Below, piece by piece: positions 1-8,440 of a stretch of 64,000 bases of DNA (the stretch's first letter is position 1; every line of letters begins with the position of its first letter). The position numbers and the translations under genes were made by a program. The DNA is taken from NCBI GenBank assembly GCA_049115695.1, contig JAGDZR010000001.1:368376-432375 (forward strand), read 5' to 3'. Below the pieces are notes generated by a model. The model was not told the DNA's origin. It was given only the letters and a program-made list of their open reading frames with translations, and searched no databases. This DNA is from JAGDZR01 sp049115695. GTDB lineage: Bacteria > Bacteroidota > Bacteroidia > Cytophagales > Cyclobacteriaceae.

Positions 1-2
1 AA

Positions 3-569
3 ATGATTTCAGATAAAATGACCGAAGGGGTTAGTCAGTCAGCAAAGAAGCCTGGGCAGAGAAGTCTGGGAGCAAAAATTGAAGTCATGCTACTTGAGGA
101 TACAGAAGTTTACGGAAATGAGGGTGTCATTAGATGGTATACATCTTCACCACAATCTGGTGCTACTTATGTGCTTGAGGTGAAGGATATTTTGGATGAC
201 GTAATATTTACTACAGAAACGACCCAGACAAATTATACCTTAAATTTTGATGAAATCAAAAGCGATATGGGATTGTACATAGTGACCATCTCAAAAAAGG
301 GTGATGAGGATTTCGTTTCAGGAAGTTTTCCTGTGAAGAAATTGCAAGCCAGCGAATTACCTGATATGGCATCCAAATTGAGCGATATTAAGTCTGGCAT
401 GTCAAGTGATTCACCCTTGGAGTTGTTGATGTTGGCTTCTTTCTATGAAGAAAATGGGTTATTCCTGGATGCACTTACAACCTATGAAGCTGCAATTGAA
501 ATGTCTCCGGATGTGGAGGATTTTCAAGAGTTATATCAGATTTTCTTAGGGAATAATGGATTGAGATAG
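3..569 (+). CDS. TPR-like hypothetical protein, probably 5'-truncated by the window edge
   Basis: No family is recognised with certainty. The reading frame is open to the left edge, so the ATG at base 3 may be internal and the true start may lie outside the window. The visible 188 residues have no signal peptide. Residues about 25-115 are rich in beta-strand patterns and could be an Ig-like fold. Residues about 138-172 (LELLMLASFYEENGLFLDA and following) look like one tetratricopeptide-type helical hairpin near the C-terminus. The stop codon directly abuts the stop codon of the convergent histidine kinase gene, with no room for a separate terminator. Function unknown. Confidence 0.6.
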   Translation: MISDKMTEGVSQSAKKPGQRSLGAKIEVMLLEDTEVYGNEGVIRWYTSSPQSGATYVLEVKDILDDVIFTTETTQTNYTLNFDEIKSDMGLYIVTISKKGDEDFVSGSFPVKKLQASELPDMASKLSDIKSGMSSDSPLELLMLASFYEENGLFLDALTTYEAAIEMSPDVEDFQELYQIFLGNNGLR

Positions 570-1766
570 TCAGCCCTGACTGATGGGGAGGACTACAGTA
601 AAAATGGATCCTTTTTCAGGAGCGCTTTTGACAAGGATCTTACCTCCGTGTCGTTCACAAATACCATATGCAATTGACAAACCAAGTCCGGAGTAGTTTT
701 CTTTGGTAGTAAACAAAGGTTCGAATAGCTGTTTCCGGGTTTCCTCAGTCATACCAATTCCAGTGTCTTTAAAGTGGATGAGTAGGAAGTGATCAATTAT
801 TTTGGTCGAAATCTTGATTTCTCCGTGCCCGGTCTCCTCCATGGCTTCAAGTGCATTGATAATGATGTTGAAGAAAACCTGATTCAATTGACCGGGAAAA
901 CAGAGAATGGGTTCAATCGTTTCATCATATTCTCTCACAATCTTAATGGCATTCCCGAATCTGCTGTAAAGTCGAGTGAGAGTAGAATCAAGGCCCTCAT
1001 GAATGTCAGCGAGAATTTTGTCTTCTTTTTCGGCTTTCTTCGCATTGAAGTCGCCAAGTCCTTTCAAAATATTGGCAGCACGATTGGCACCAGCCTTCAC
1101 ATCCGCAATGGTAGCTGTCAGTTCTTCAAGTACTTCGTCTAGTTCAATTTCTTCTTTAAAGGACTGAATTTCATCAAGATCATCACTGCTCAGTTTGGAT
1201 TCGAGTTTGTTATATAATTCGAGCAATTCCATCAGATCACCTAGAATGTTTTCTAAAATAATGGTGCCTGTCTTGACTATGGAGATTGGGTTGTTCAGCT
1301 CATGAGACAGACCGGCAGTGAATTGAGATAGCATGGCATTTTCCTCAGCCTGAATGACCATTGATCTGGCAGCATGCAACTCTTCCGATATGTTATGAGC
1401 AATGCCCATAATACCAATAATGTTGCCATTATCATCCTTAAGGGAGACTTTGGTAGTATTTGAAATCTGCTCTGTACCGTCCTTTAATATTTCGTTGTTG
1501 ACCTGTCCTATAGAAGCATCACCGTTCACTAGAATTTTTCCATCTTCTACCGCAAGCTTATTAGCAAATCGCTCATGATAAAGATCCTCGGCGGATTTGC
1601 CTTTCAGTGATTCAATGGTAGGGGAAGAGAGCCCTGATCGCTTAGCCATGTATCGGCTTGTATACACGAACTTGCCATCTTCATCTTTGAAAAAGATGCT
1701 CCATGGAAAGTGGTTCAGTAACTTTTCGAACAGAAATAGCTTATCCGATAACTTCGGGTGGGACAT
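570..1766 (-). CDS. PAS-domain sensor histidine kinase
   Basis: Soluble two-component sensor kinase of 398 residues that would autophosphorylate on histidine and pass phosphate to an unidentified response regulator. An N-terminal PAS domain (residues about 8-130) is followed by a HisKA-type dimerisation region with the phospho-acceptor at His155 in GLSHELNNP, a long acidic linker (about 185-220), and an HATPase_c domain: N-box with Asn304, G1 box DTGIGM, F-box FEPLFTTK, and G2 box GLGLSIAYG. There is no membrane segment or signal peptide, so the PAS domain probably senses a cytoplasmic signal. No receiver gene is adjacent. The HELNNP form of the H-box is typical of NtrB-like kinases. The start ATG is at 1764-1766. 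Confidence 0.93.
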   Translation of the reverse strand: MSHPKLSDKLFLFEKLLNHFPWSIFFKDEDGKFVYTSRYMAKRSGLSSPTIESLKGKSAEDLYHERFANKLAVEDGKILVNGDASIGQVNNEILKDGTEQISNTTKVSLKDDNGNIIGIMGIAHNISEELHAARSMVIQAEENAMLSQFTAGLSHELNNPISIVKTGTIILENILGDLMELLELYNKLESKLSSDDLDEIQSFKEEIELDEVLEELTATIADVKAGANRAANILKGLGDFNAKKAEKEDKILADIHEGLDSTLTRLYSRFGNAIKIVREYDETIEPILCFPGQLNQVFFNIIINALEAMEETGHGEIKISTKIIDHFLLIHFKDTGIGMTEETRKQLFEPLFTTKENYSGLGLSIAYGICERHGGKILVKSAPEKGSIFTVVLPISQG

Positions 1767-2045
1767 GTAACCGAAAATACTTCAGTTTGTGTTGGATACA
1801 AAACATTGGATGCACAGTCTCACTGAAAGAACATATCTTATAATTTTATAGCGTATAACGATTTATTAAAAGAATTCTGTTAGACATTTAAACTTCTACT
1901 ATTGCCTTCACCTATTCAGGACATTTTATTACCATTCAACACACTTTGCTACTGGCTTACTGTTTAATTTTATGTGATGACTGAACCAATTAGCATCTTT
2001 GTCGTAAGCATAATTGATTTCAACTAACTATTGTCATAGGCTTTA

Positions 2046-2657
2046 ATGAGCGACTTAAACAAAGAACAACTTACCGTAATTCAGGAATTGATAGAGGATG
2101 TGATGTCCAAGGCTGTCGATGTACTTCAGCAAATGCTGAATATCCCGCTTAAAACGGATAGTATTGTTTTTGGCAATGGCCCTTTGAGAGAAATTGACGA
2201 CATAGAGGCGCTCGGAAGGTTCAAGGTTCATTTGATGAAAGTTCGAATTAAGGGAGAGATGAATGGTTCATTTTTCTTCATAATCAATCGACATGAAGTA
2301 GATCAAATCAACAGAGTGTGCCTTCCGGATAGTGTAAATAATGTCAATAGCAGTGACAGCAAAATGATGAAGAAAGGCTTCATGATGGAAATTGAGAATA
2401 TTGTGGCGTCACTGTCCATTACTGAAATATCAGAGGCATTAGGCACCCAGGCAATTGGTGCTGTACCAGAAACCATGATAATGCCTGGTCATGAGGTAAA
2501 CAAATTCCTTATGGAGCAGAATGAGGAAAATAATACTCAGTTCTATGTCAAGAGTGTTTTGGCTGGTAAAATTGGTGTTGATATTGCACCTTACTTTATA
2601 TGGATGCTGGACGAACATTTTGTTGAAAAAATCAAAGAAAATGTAGTCGTTCAGTAA
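2046..2657 (+). CDS. CheC/CheX-like protein, possible response-regulator phosphatase
   Basis: Soluble protein of 203 residues resembling the CheC/CheX/FliY family, whose members dephosphorylate CheY-type receivers. Two repeat-like helices are visible. The first (residues about 10-32, ELIEDVMSKAVDVLQQML) follows the family pattern but has Glu17 where the catalytic Asn would be. The second (about 111-131, MEIENIVASLSITEISEAL) keeps Glu115-x2-Asn118, the core of the E-x2-N active site. This suggests one working and one degenerate site. No che, fli or mot genes are nearby, so it may act on a non-chemotaxis receiver. The upstream kinase is divergently transcribed. Family assignment rests on motif pattern only. 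Confidence 0.6.
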   Translation: MSDLNKEQLTVIQELIEDVMSKAVDVLQQMLNIPLKTDSIVFGNGPLREIDDIEALGRFKVHLMKVRIKGEMNGSFFFIINRHEVDQINRVCLPDSVNNVNSSDSKMMKKGFMMEIENIVASLSITEISEALGTQAIGAVPETMIMPGHEVNKFLMEQNEENNTQFYVKSVLAGKIGVDIAPYFIWMLDEHFVEKIKENVVVQ

Positions 2658-2731
2658 GAACTACATTCCCCCGACATGTAAGCGCATTTATTGTTGGTTC
2701 TTTGCTAGTTTCGTTACCTGAAAACTAGCAA

Positions 2732-3742
2732 GTGCAGCAAATAGAAATTGACAAGTTCCTTGAAGAGAGTACCCCGTTGTTGGATATTCGATCCCCGGCT
2801 GAATATTTGAATGGACATATTTCAGGAGCCATTTCATTTCCCCTGTTTCAGGATGACGAGCGCACCGAAATTGGAACCATTTACAATCAACTAGGGCAGA
2901 AGAAAGCAATCAAAAGAGGTCTTGAAATAGTAGGCCCCAGGATGGCAGAATTTATTTCTGCAGCTGAAGCATTTGATTCCAATGAATTCAGATTACACTG
3001 CTGGAGAGGAGGTATGAGGTCCCAGAGCATGGGATGGCTATTGGAGCAATATGGTTTTAAGGTACTGTTGCTTACGGCTGGTTACAAGGCCTTTAGGAAT
3101 TACCAATCGTCTTTTTACCAACAAAATATAAACCTCAAAGTAATCACGGGTTATACGGGCAGTAAGAAGACTGAGTTATTGAAGGCTTTGATTGCTAAAG
3201 GGGCTCAGGTGATTGATCTTGAAGGTTTTGCAAATCATCCGGGTTCTTCATTTGGTAATAAGCTATCTCTGAAACAACCCACCACAGAGCAATTTCAAAA
3301 TGATGTATTTCATAGATTTCAAAAATTTGATCTGAGTAAGCCCATATGGATTGAAGATGAAAGCATTCGGATTGGGAATGTCAATCTCACAGAGACACTT
3401 TATGCCAAAATGGAGGCATCTGATCACATCTTCATTCGTGTTCCGAAGGATGAACGAGTCGCTTTTCTGGTGGAGTCATATGGGAACATCAAACGAAATC
3501 AATTAAAGGAAGCTACGCTTGGAGTTGCCAAAAAACTTGGACCGCAGTTTACCCAGACAGCCATTGATTTTATTGATAATGATGATTTATCAAGTGCGGC
3601 TGCAATCCTGTTAAAATATTATGATGAGCGATATCAACGATCATTAAATAAGAAGTTGAACCTGATCAAAGAAGATATCGAGTTAGATGTTGAAAATGTT
3701 TCTAATACTGCCACCAAGCTAATGAATAACTATGGAATATAA
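2732..3742 (+). CDS. selU: tRNA 2-selenouridine synthase (MnmH/SelU)
   Basis: Replaces sulfur by selenium at the wobble 2-thiouridine of certain tRNAs, using selenophosphate from SelD. The N-terminal rhodanese domain (about 1-125) carries the active-site Cys90 in LHCWRGGMRSQSMGWL. The C-terminal part has a P-loop at residues 140-148 (GYTGSKKTE). At 336 residues it is close to the usual family length. I chose the GTG at 2732 because an in-frame TAG lies at 2726-2728, no ATG is available, and homologues begin just before the PLLDIRSPAE motif. The last 11 bases overlap the start of selD, which indicates translational coupling and confirms the pathway. Confidence 0.93.
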   Translation: MQQIEIDKFLEESTPLLDIRSPAEYLNGHISGAISFPLFQDDERTEIGTIYNQLGQKKAIKRGLEIVGPRMAEFISAAEAFDSNEFRLHCWRGGMRSQSMGWLLEQYGFKVLLLTAGYKAFRNYQSSFYQQNINLKVITGYTGSKKTELLKALIAKGAQVIDLEGFANHPGSSFGNKLSLKQPTTEQFQNDVFHRFQKFDLSKPIWIEDESIRIGNVNLTETLYAKMEASDHIFIRVPKDERVAFLVESYGNIKRNQLKEATLGVAKKLGPQFTQTAIDFIDNDDLSSAAAILLKYYDERYQRSLNKKLNLIKEDIELDVENVSNTATKLMNNYGI

Positions 3743-4763
3743 ATTAACAGAATTTAGTCATGGAGCGGGTTGTGGATGTAAACTATCACCAGGTGTCTTA
3801 TCTGATGTGCTTGGTGGAATGGAACCTTCAGGACAATTCGAACAGCTCCTTGTTGGAAATGATACGAAGGATGATGCTGCTGTAGTTAGAATTGATGATA
3901 AAACAGCCATTATCAGTACAACTGACTTTTTTATGCCCATTGTGGATGATCCGTTCGACTTTGGAGGAATTGCAGCTACCAATGCCATTAGTGACATCTA
4001 TGCGATGGGAGGGCAGCCAATCATGGCCATTGCTATACTGGGTTGGCCAATAGATAAAATTCCAGCTTCAGTTGCCGGAGTAGTGCTCAATGGAGCGCGC
4101 AGCATCTGCAGCCAGGCCAACATCCCGTTAGCAGGTGGCCATAGCATTGATTCTCCTGAACCTATATTCGGCTTAGCTGTGACAGGGAAAGTACCCATTG
4201 ACAATATCAAGCGAAACGGAGATGGTCAAGACGGGGATCTCCTATATCTGACTAAGCCACTTGGGATTGGTTTGGTTACAACGGCTCAAAAGAAGGGATA
4301 TGTAACTGCTGAAGATCTATCTGTAGCTAAGTCAAGCATGCTGACGTTGAGCAAAATCGGTCAGGAAATTGCTTTGCTTCCGTTGGTGAATGCCGTAACT
4401 GATGTCACTGGATTTGGATTAGGAGGTCATTTGATTGAACTATGTGAAGCTTCAAATATGGAAGCACAACTTTGGCAAGATCAGATACCTGTATTCGACT
4501 TTGCTAAGAAGTATCTGGACAAAAAATGTATTCCAGGTGGAACTAATAGAAATTGGAACACTTATGGTCATAAGATCAGACTGAATGATCAGTCGTTTAA
4601 AAATATCATTGCGGATCCTCAAACTAGCGGAGGCCTATTGATCAGCGTAAAAGCTGAATACAAAAAGGAAATTGAGCTGTTGTTTGAAAAGCATGAACTA
4701 GCACTTTCACCCATTGGGCATTTGATTTCAGGAAAAAGCGGTCATCTGATTCAAGTTGTTTAA
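3732..4763 (+). CDS. selD: Selenide, water dikinase (selenophosphate synthetase)
   Basis: Makes selenophosphate from selenide and ATP. The glycine-rich N-terminal active site HGAGCGCK is intact, with catalytic Cys14 and Lys17. Cys14 is encoded by TGT, so this is the cysteine form and not the selenocysteine form seen in some organisms. The AIRS-type ATP-binding and C-terminal domains follow (NAISDIYAMGG, AGGHSI, TDVTGFGLGGH, ADPQTSGG). Length 343 is typical. It overlaps selU by 11 bases on the same strand. With no selA, selB or tRNA-Sec in the window, the local role is selenouridine formation in tRNA. Confidence 0.96.
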   Translation: MEYKLTEFSHGAGCGCKLSPGVLSDVLGGMEPSGQFEQLLVGNDTKDDAAVVRIDDKTAIISTTDFFMPIVDDPFDFGGIAATNAISDIYAMGGQPIMAIAILGWPIDKIPASVAGVVLNGARSICSQANIPLAGGHSIDSPEPIFGLAVTGKVPIDNIKRNGDGQDGDLLYLTKPLGIGLVTTAQKKGYVTAEDLSVAKSSMLTLSKIGQEIALLPLVNAVTDVTGFGLGGHLIELCEASNMEAQLWQDQIPVFDFAKKYLDKKCIPGGTNRNWNTYGHKIRLNDQSFKNIIADPQTSGGLLISVKAEYKKEIELLFEKHELALSPIGHLISGKSGHLIQVV

Positions 4764-4866
4764 TCACCAATTTGAATTATCTTATAAAATCAAAGGGAAA
4801 AGTGGAAATAAAATCAAAAAAGAAGTGGCAAATGATATTGTCAGTCAACGTTTTAATTAATCTATT

Positions 4867-6255
4867 ATGAAATATGCAATAATGCTCCTAACTGCCTTGG
4901 TAGCCTGTGGTTCACCAAGTACAGGTCAAAAAAACAATGATTCTGACCAGAAACCTGAAATTTTATCAGAGTCAAAAGTCTCATTTGATCAGCGCATGGA
5001 TTGGTGGCGAGATGCAGGATTTGGCATGTTCATTCATTGGGGGCCTTATGCGGTTCCGGCAGGTGTTCATAAAGGTGAAAAGATTAACGGTATTGGTGAA
5101 TGGATAATGGAACGCGGAAAAATTCCAGTGGCGGAGTATGAGCAATATGCTGCACAGTTTAATCCAACTGATTATGACGCCCGGGAATGGGTTAGAATTG
5201 CCAAGGAAGCCGGAATGAAATACATTGTAATTACCTCAAAACATCATGATGGTTTTGCGCTTTGGGACTCAAAAGTATCGGACTATGATGTTATGGATTT
5301 TGCTCCCATTAAAAGAGATCTTTTGGCTGAACTCAAACAAGCTTGTGATGAGGCTGGTATCAAGCTGGGGCTTTATCATTCGATTATGGATTGGCATCAT
5401 CCGGATGCCCAGGCACCTCACTTTCCGACTTACAACACAAAGGAAAAAATGAATCCAAACTTTCCTCAGTATTATAGTCAGTATCTAAAGCCACAAGTAA
5501 AGGAGATCATTGAAAACTATGATCCTGAAATTTTATGGTTTGATGGGGAGTGGATACCTGAATATACCCATGAGCAAGGAATAGAAATGTACAACTTTAT
5601 TAGAGACATGAAACCCTCCATTTTGGTGAATAATCGTGTGGATAAAGGAAGAAAAGGTATGATGGGCATGAACAGTGAGGATCAGGTTTATGTGGGAGAT
5701 TTTGGGACGCCTGAGCAAGAAATATTGGAAGAGACTACATCCTTTGATTGGGAAGCATGTATGACCCTGAACGATACCTGGGGATTTAAGACACATGACA
5801 ATAATTGGAAAAGTGCGGAAACATTGGTGCATAATATTGTTGACATAGCCGCTAAAGGAGGCAATTACCTGCTGAATGTAGGACCTACAGCGGAGGGGTT
5901 GATACCAGTTGCAACAGTGGATCGATTAGCGAAAGTAGGCGAATGGATGGCAGTCAATGGAGAAATTGTTTACAGTTCTCGAACTATTGAGAAATTTAAA
6001 GAGGGAGAAGCCACGTATTATGTCACAGATAAGACTGGAAAAGTCTCATATGTTATTGCTACTGAATGGCCTGGGGAGCAACTCGAGTTTAGTCATGTAA
6101 AGCCTTCCGAAAATTCAGAGATCATTATGTTGGGTAGCGATCAAAAATTGAATTGGGCAACCACGGATGGGAAAACAACTGTTGATATACCATTAAGTTT
6201 GCAAGAGCCAGGTAATCGTCCCTGCAAATATGCATGGGTGTTAAAAGTTCGGTAG
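4867..6255 (+). CDS. Alpha-L-fucosidase (GH29), lipoprotein
   Basis: Retaining exo-glycosidase that removes alpha-L-fucose from glycans; 462 residues. The N-terminus is a lipoprotein signal with lipobox LVAC (Cys14), followed by a short polar linker, so the enzyme is anchored on the periplasmic or outer membrane. The GH29 barrel shows GMFIHWGPYAVPAG (about 53-66), SKHHDGFALW (124-133) and ILWFDGEW (222-229), where Asp226 is the likely nucleophile. A C-terminal beta-domain follows (about 380-462). It stands alone, 103 bases after selD. The neighbouring sulfatase at 46.8 kb could act on the same fucan-type substrates, but they are 40 kb apart. Confidence 0.93.
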   Translation: MKYAIMLLTALVACGSPSTGQKNNDSDQKPEILSESKVSFDQRMDWWRDAGFGMFIHWGPYAVPAGVHKGEKINGIGEWIMERGKIPVAEYEQYAAQFNPTDYDAREWVRIAKEAGMKYIVITSKHHDGFALWDSKVSDYDVMDFAPIKRDLLAELKQACDEAGIKLGLYHSIMDWHHPDAQAPHFPTYNTKEKMNPNFPQYYSQYLKPQVKEIIENYDPEILWFDGEWIPEYTHEQGIEMYNFIRDMKPSILVNNRVDKGRKGMMGMNSEDQVYVGDFGTPEQEILEETTSFDWEACMTLNDTWGFKTHDNNWKSAETLVHNIVDIAAKGGNYLLNVGPTAEGLIPVATVDRLAKVGEWMAVNGEIVYSSRTIEKFKEGEATYYVTDKTGKVSYVIATEWPGEQLEFSHVKPSENSEIIMLGSDQKLNWATTDGKTTVDIPLSLQEPGNRPCKYAWVLKVR

Positions 6256-6276
6256 TAAGGGCTATACTTTACCAAC

Positions 6277-6730
6277 TCAAGCTAATATTGGAAATGTAAC
6301 TTGTAAATTTCCTTCCCATTGGTTCTGCAGGGCCATTTGAATCAGGTCGATGGGATTTTGATTAGTTGAATCTTTATAATGTTTAACCGCAGACAGGTAT
6401 TGAGATAGCCGACAAATTCAGCCAAAGTCCAGAATGCCTTGATGGTGTGGTCAGGTCTGTGATTTCGTCAAAAGGGAAAGGAATGGTGCTATAATGCTCA
6501 TCAATGAACCTTCGCTCTTCATCCCAATAACCTCCAAGGATGTCTTTATATAAGTATTGAACAACTTGATCAATGGTTGGATGGATTTGGACCAATCCAT
6601 ATCCTAGTATGGCAACAATGGCGCTGGGTTTTGAAACCCGAAAGACTTCCTGGTAAAAGAGCTCGAAATCAAACCAGTGGATAGCTTTACCTTGCTTTAG
6701 ACATTGCTTCAACAGCTGCATTTGGTGCAT
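6277..6730 (-). pseudogene. Remnant of a class I SAM-dependent methyltransferase
   Basis: The minus strand carries the C-terminal half of a methyltransferase of the family with the AIHWFDFELFYQEV core, followed by RVSKPSAIVAILGYGL and the YWDEERRFIDEHYSTIPFPF segment. After FPFDEI the match continues in other frames: LAEFVGYLNT is in a second frame and SAVKHYKDSTNQNPIDLIQM through VTFPILA, ending at a TGA at 6277-6279, is in a third. Two frameshifts therefore break the 3' half. The N-terminal SAM-binding part upstream of about 6730 is missing or unrecognisable. The gene cannot make a normal enzyme. The family identification comes from the conserved C-terminal block. Confidence 0.8.
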
Positions 6731-6879
6731 GGCAGATTACCAGAAAATTTGACATAATAATTGTTTTTTATTTAGTTATACAGCTTAGACTGTTAACTCA
6801 ATCAAAACGGACGGATATGACCGAAAAAAGTATTCGAGCGTTAAGTTGATTCCCTTTGGGTCTATTTTTCTAGCGTTGA

Positions 6880-7263
6880 TTAGTAGTGGATCCTCTTATG
6901 TCGAATTAATTCAATGATCAGAGAAATACCAAGCAACACAAATGCCAGTAATGAGACGATCAGGGTCTCAGATGACGGCAATTGAGGTAGGTGCATGTCT
7001 GGCCATGTGAGCTCAATGCCATTCAATAAACTCATCTCGGAGGACCGGGAGGAAAACAAAATATATGCTGAAGCCGCAGATAAAAGAATACCAATGATCA
7101 GCCAGGCTGATAAACTTATAACAGGTTTGTATGCTGTCACCTGTCTGGACGGCTCTTCAATGCATAGCATGATCTTTTGTTGTAGATCAGGTGGCACAGG
7201 AGATTTGGCCGAATGAAATAGCTCGGTTAAGTCGCTGTTTTTTTGTGAACTGTGATCTTTCAT
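6880..7263 (-). CDS. Small two-helix membrane protein, putative anti-sigma factor
   Basis: About 127 residues with a soluble N-terminal region of some 45 residues and two membrane helices (VISLSAWLIIGILLSAASAYILF, shortened here, and ETLIVSLLAFVLLGISLI). The N-terminal half would be cytoplasmic. I see no HxxxCxxC zinc-finger motif, so it is not a classical ZAS anti-sigma factor. The functional guess rests on position: its ATG at 7261-7263 overlaps the TGA of the ECF sigma gene as ATGA, so the two are translationally coupled. An alternative ATG lies 9 bases upstream at 7272. Confidence 0.65.
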   Translation of the reverse strand: MKDHSSQKNSDLTELFHSAKSPVPPDLQQKIMLCIEEPSRQVTAYKPVISLSAWLIIGILLSAASAYILFSSRSSEMSLLNGIELTWPDMHLPQLPSSETLIVSLLAFVLLGISLIIELIRHKRIHY

Positions 7264-7811
7264 TCCATCCATGCTTTTATTTCGGTATGTGATAGTATTT
7301 GCTCAAGCTTTTTTCTGGATCGCATCAATTTCACCTTAATATTCGAAACAGACAATCTCGTGATAGTGGCAATTTCGTGCACACTTTTTTCATTAAAGTA
7401 AAACAAAGTTATGACACTTTGTTCATCAGGTTTCAGCTCATCAAGCGCTGCGTGGAGCATTGTGGATAGCTCATTTCGATTCAGGTTGTAATCACTTCCC
7501 GAATTATCCATTAGCTGTTTAGCCTGCTCTATATCAACAGTCGAATAGCGCTTCTTTCGCAATACAGTCATTGCACTATTGTGAGCAATTCTTAGTATCC
7601 ATGTGCTGAATCTGGCATCATGTCTAAATGACTTAAGATTTCGATAGGCTTTAACGAAACAATCTTGCGTTATCTCATCAGCATCTTCATTATTCTTTAG
7701 CAGGAATAACACGTAATTATATACCTGCTGCTGATGTCGGTTGATCAGTTGAGCAAATGCCTGGCAATTCCCAGCCAGTATGGATTGAATGATGGCCTTT
7801 TCATCATGCAT
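7260..7811 (-). CDS. RNA polymerase ECF-type sigma factor
   Basis: Extracytoplasmic-function sigma factor of 183 residues. Region 2 spans about residues 20-85 with YNYVLFLLKNNEDADEITQD and FSTWILRIAHNSAMTVLRKK. Region 4 spans about 120-175 with LKPDEQSVITLFYFNEKSVH, then the helix-turn-helix around EIATITRLSVSNIKVKLMRS. It is the first gene of a coupled pair with the small membrane protein downstream. It is divergent from the DUF6249 gene across a 118-base gap holding a perfect inverted repeat, consistent with self-regulation of a divergent promoter pair (inference). Confidence 0.93.
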   Translation of the reverse strand: MHDEKAIIQSILAGNCQAFAQLINRHQQQVYNYVLFLLKNNEDADEITQDCFVKAYRNLKSFRHDARFSTWILRIAHNSAMTVLRKKRYSTVDIEQAKQLMDNSGSDYNLNRNELSTMLHAALDELKPDEQSVITLFYFNEKSVHEIATITRLSVSNIKVKLMRSRKKLEQILSHTEIKAWME

Positions 7812-7840
7812 ACTCTTTGCTAGACTACTATTGTCGCTTG

Positions 7841-7879
7841 TCGGTTACAACTTTCTTTTTGGCTTAGAATTGTAACCGA
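7841..7879. promoter_or_regulatory. Perfect inverted repeat between ECF sigma gene and DUF6249 gene
   Basis: TCGGTTACAA at 7841-7850 and TTGTAACCGA at 7870-7879 are exact reverse complements separated by 19 bases. Each arm reads TTGTAACC outward toward the nearer gene, 30 bases before the sigma gene start and about 50 bases before the DUF6249 start. TGTAACC resembles -35 elements used by some ECF sigma factors (GTAAC-type). The simplest reading is two divergent promoters recognised by the encoded sigma factor. A two-fold symmetric operator is the alternative. Confidence 0.6.
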
Positions 7880-7929
7880 ATGAATCTTAATGTTGTCAAT
7901 ATGATTGAATTTAAACAAACTCAATTTAC

Positions 7930-8271
7930 ATGGAACCATTGATTGTATTTTTAGCCATCTGTGCTACAATATTCGGAATTGCCTATGTGTTTATGACAAC
8001 AAGAAACAGAGAAAGAATGGCCCTGATCGAAAAAGGAGCTGACGCATCGTTGTTTGAAACAAAGGGTAAAGGTTTTTCAATTGCAAAATTTATTTTGAAC
8101 ATTGCAATCTTATTTGTCGCCATTGGTTTGGGGATTCTAAATGGAAATCTTTTGGCGGAGTATGGAGCGCTGGATTGGGATGTAGCTATTCCATCCATGA
8201 TCTTCATTTCAGGAGGTTTTGGCCTTATAATTGGCTTTTTTGTAACCCGACGGATTGAGCGGAAAGAGTAA
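7930..8271 (+). CDS. DUF6249-type small membrane protein
   Basis: Integral membrane protein of 113 residues. It has an N-terminal helix (about 4-22), then a short cytoplasmic stretch RNRERMALIEKGADASLF, which is the recognisable DUF6249 signature, then two further helices (about 55-73 and 87-106) and a basic C-terminus TRRIERKE. In Bacteroidota, proteins of this type often sit beside ECF sigma factor genes, as here. The function is unknown; a role in the envelope response controlled by the neighbouring sigma factor is inferred from the divergent arrangement. A good hairpin terminator follows the stop codon. Confidence 0.75.
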   Translation: MEPLIVFLAICATIFGIAYVFMTTRNRERMALIEKGADASLFETKGKGFSIAKFILNIAILFVAIGLGILNGNLLAEYGALDWDVAIPSMIFISGGFGLIIGFFVTRRIERKE

Positions 8272-8296
8272 CGTCTGATTTAAAACATTTTTACAG

Positions 8297-8330
8297 CAGG
8301 TGACATATAAAATGTTGCCTGTTTTTGTTT
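8297..8330 (+). terminator. Rho-independent terminator after the DUF6249 gene
   Basis: CAGGTGACAT (8297-8306) pairs with ATGTTGCCTG (8312-8321), allowing two G-U pairs, with a five-base loop, followed by the T-rich run TTTTTGTTT. It lies 25 bases after the stop of the DUF6249 gene. Confidence 0.65.
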
Positions 8331-8440
8331 CTAGACCTAAATTGTAAGAAAGGAATCAGAATACCTCATTGATAAAAATAAGGAGCCATTTTAAACTAGG
8401 TCTATCAGTTTAGGGATTCATTATTTCGGTTGGTGTTCGA

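Noticed and set aside
789..1142. Plus-strand reading frame of 117 codons inside the PAS kinase gene
   Set aside because: It is antisense to a clear HATPase/HisKA gene and shows no domain.
1766..1775. TGTAACCGAA beside the PAS kinase start, like an arm of the ECF repeat
   Set aside because: It is a single copy overlapping the start codon, reads away from the kinase and lies about 270 bases from the next gene.
3770..3780. Possible selenocysteine codon in SelD
   Set aside because: The active-site codon is TGT (Cys), not TGA.
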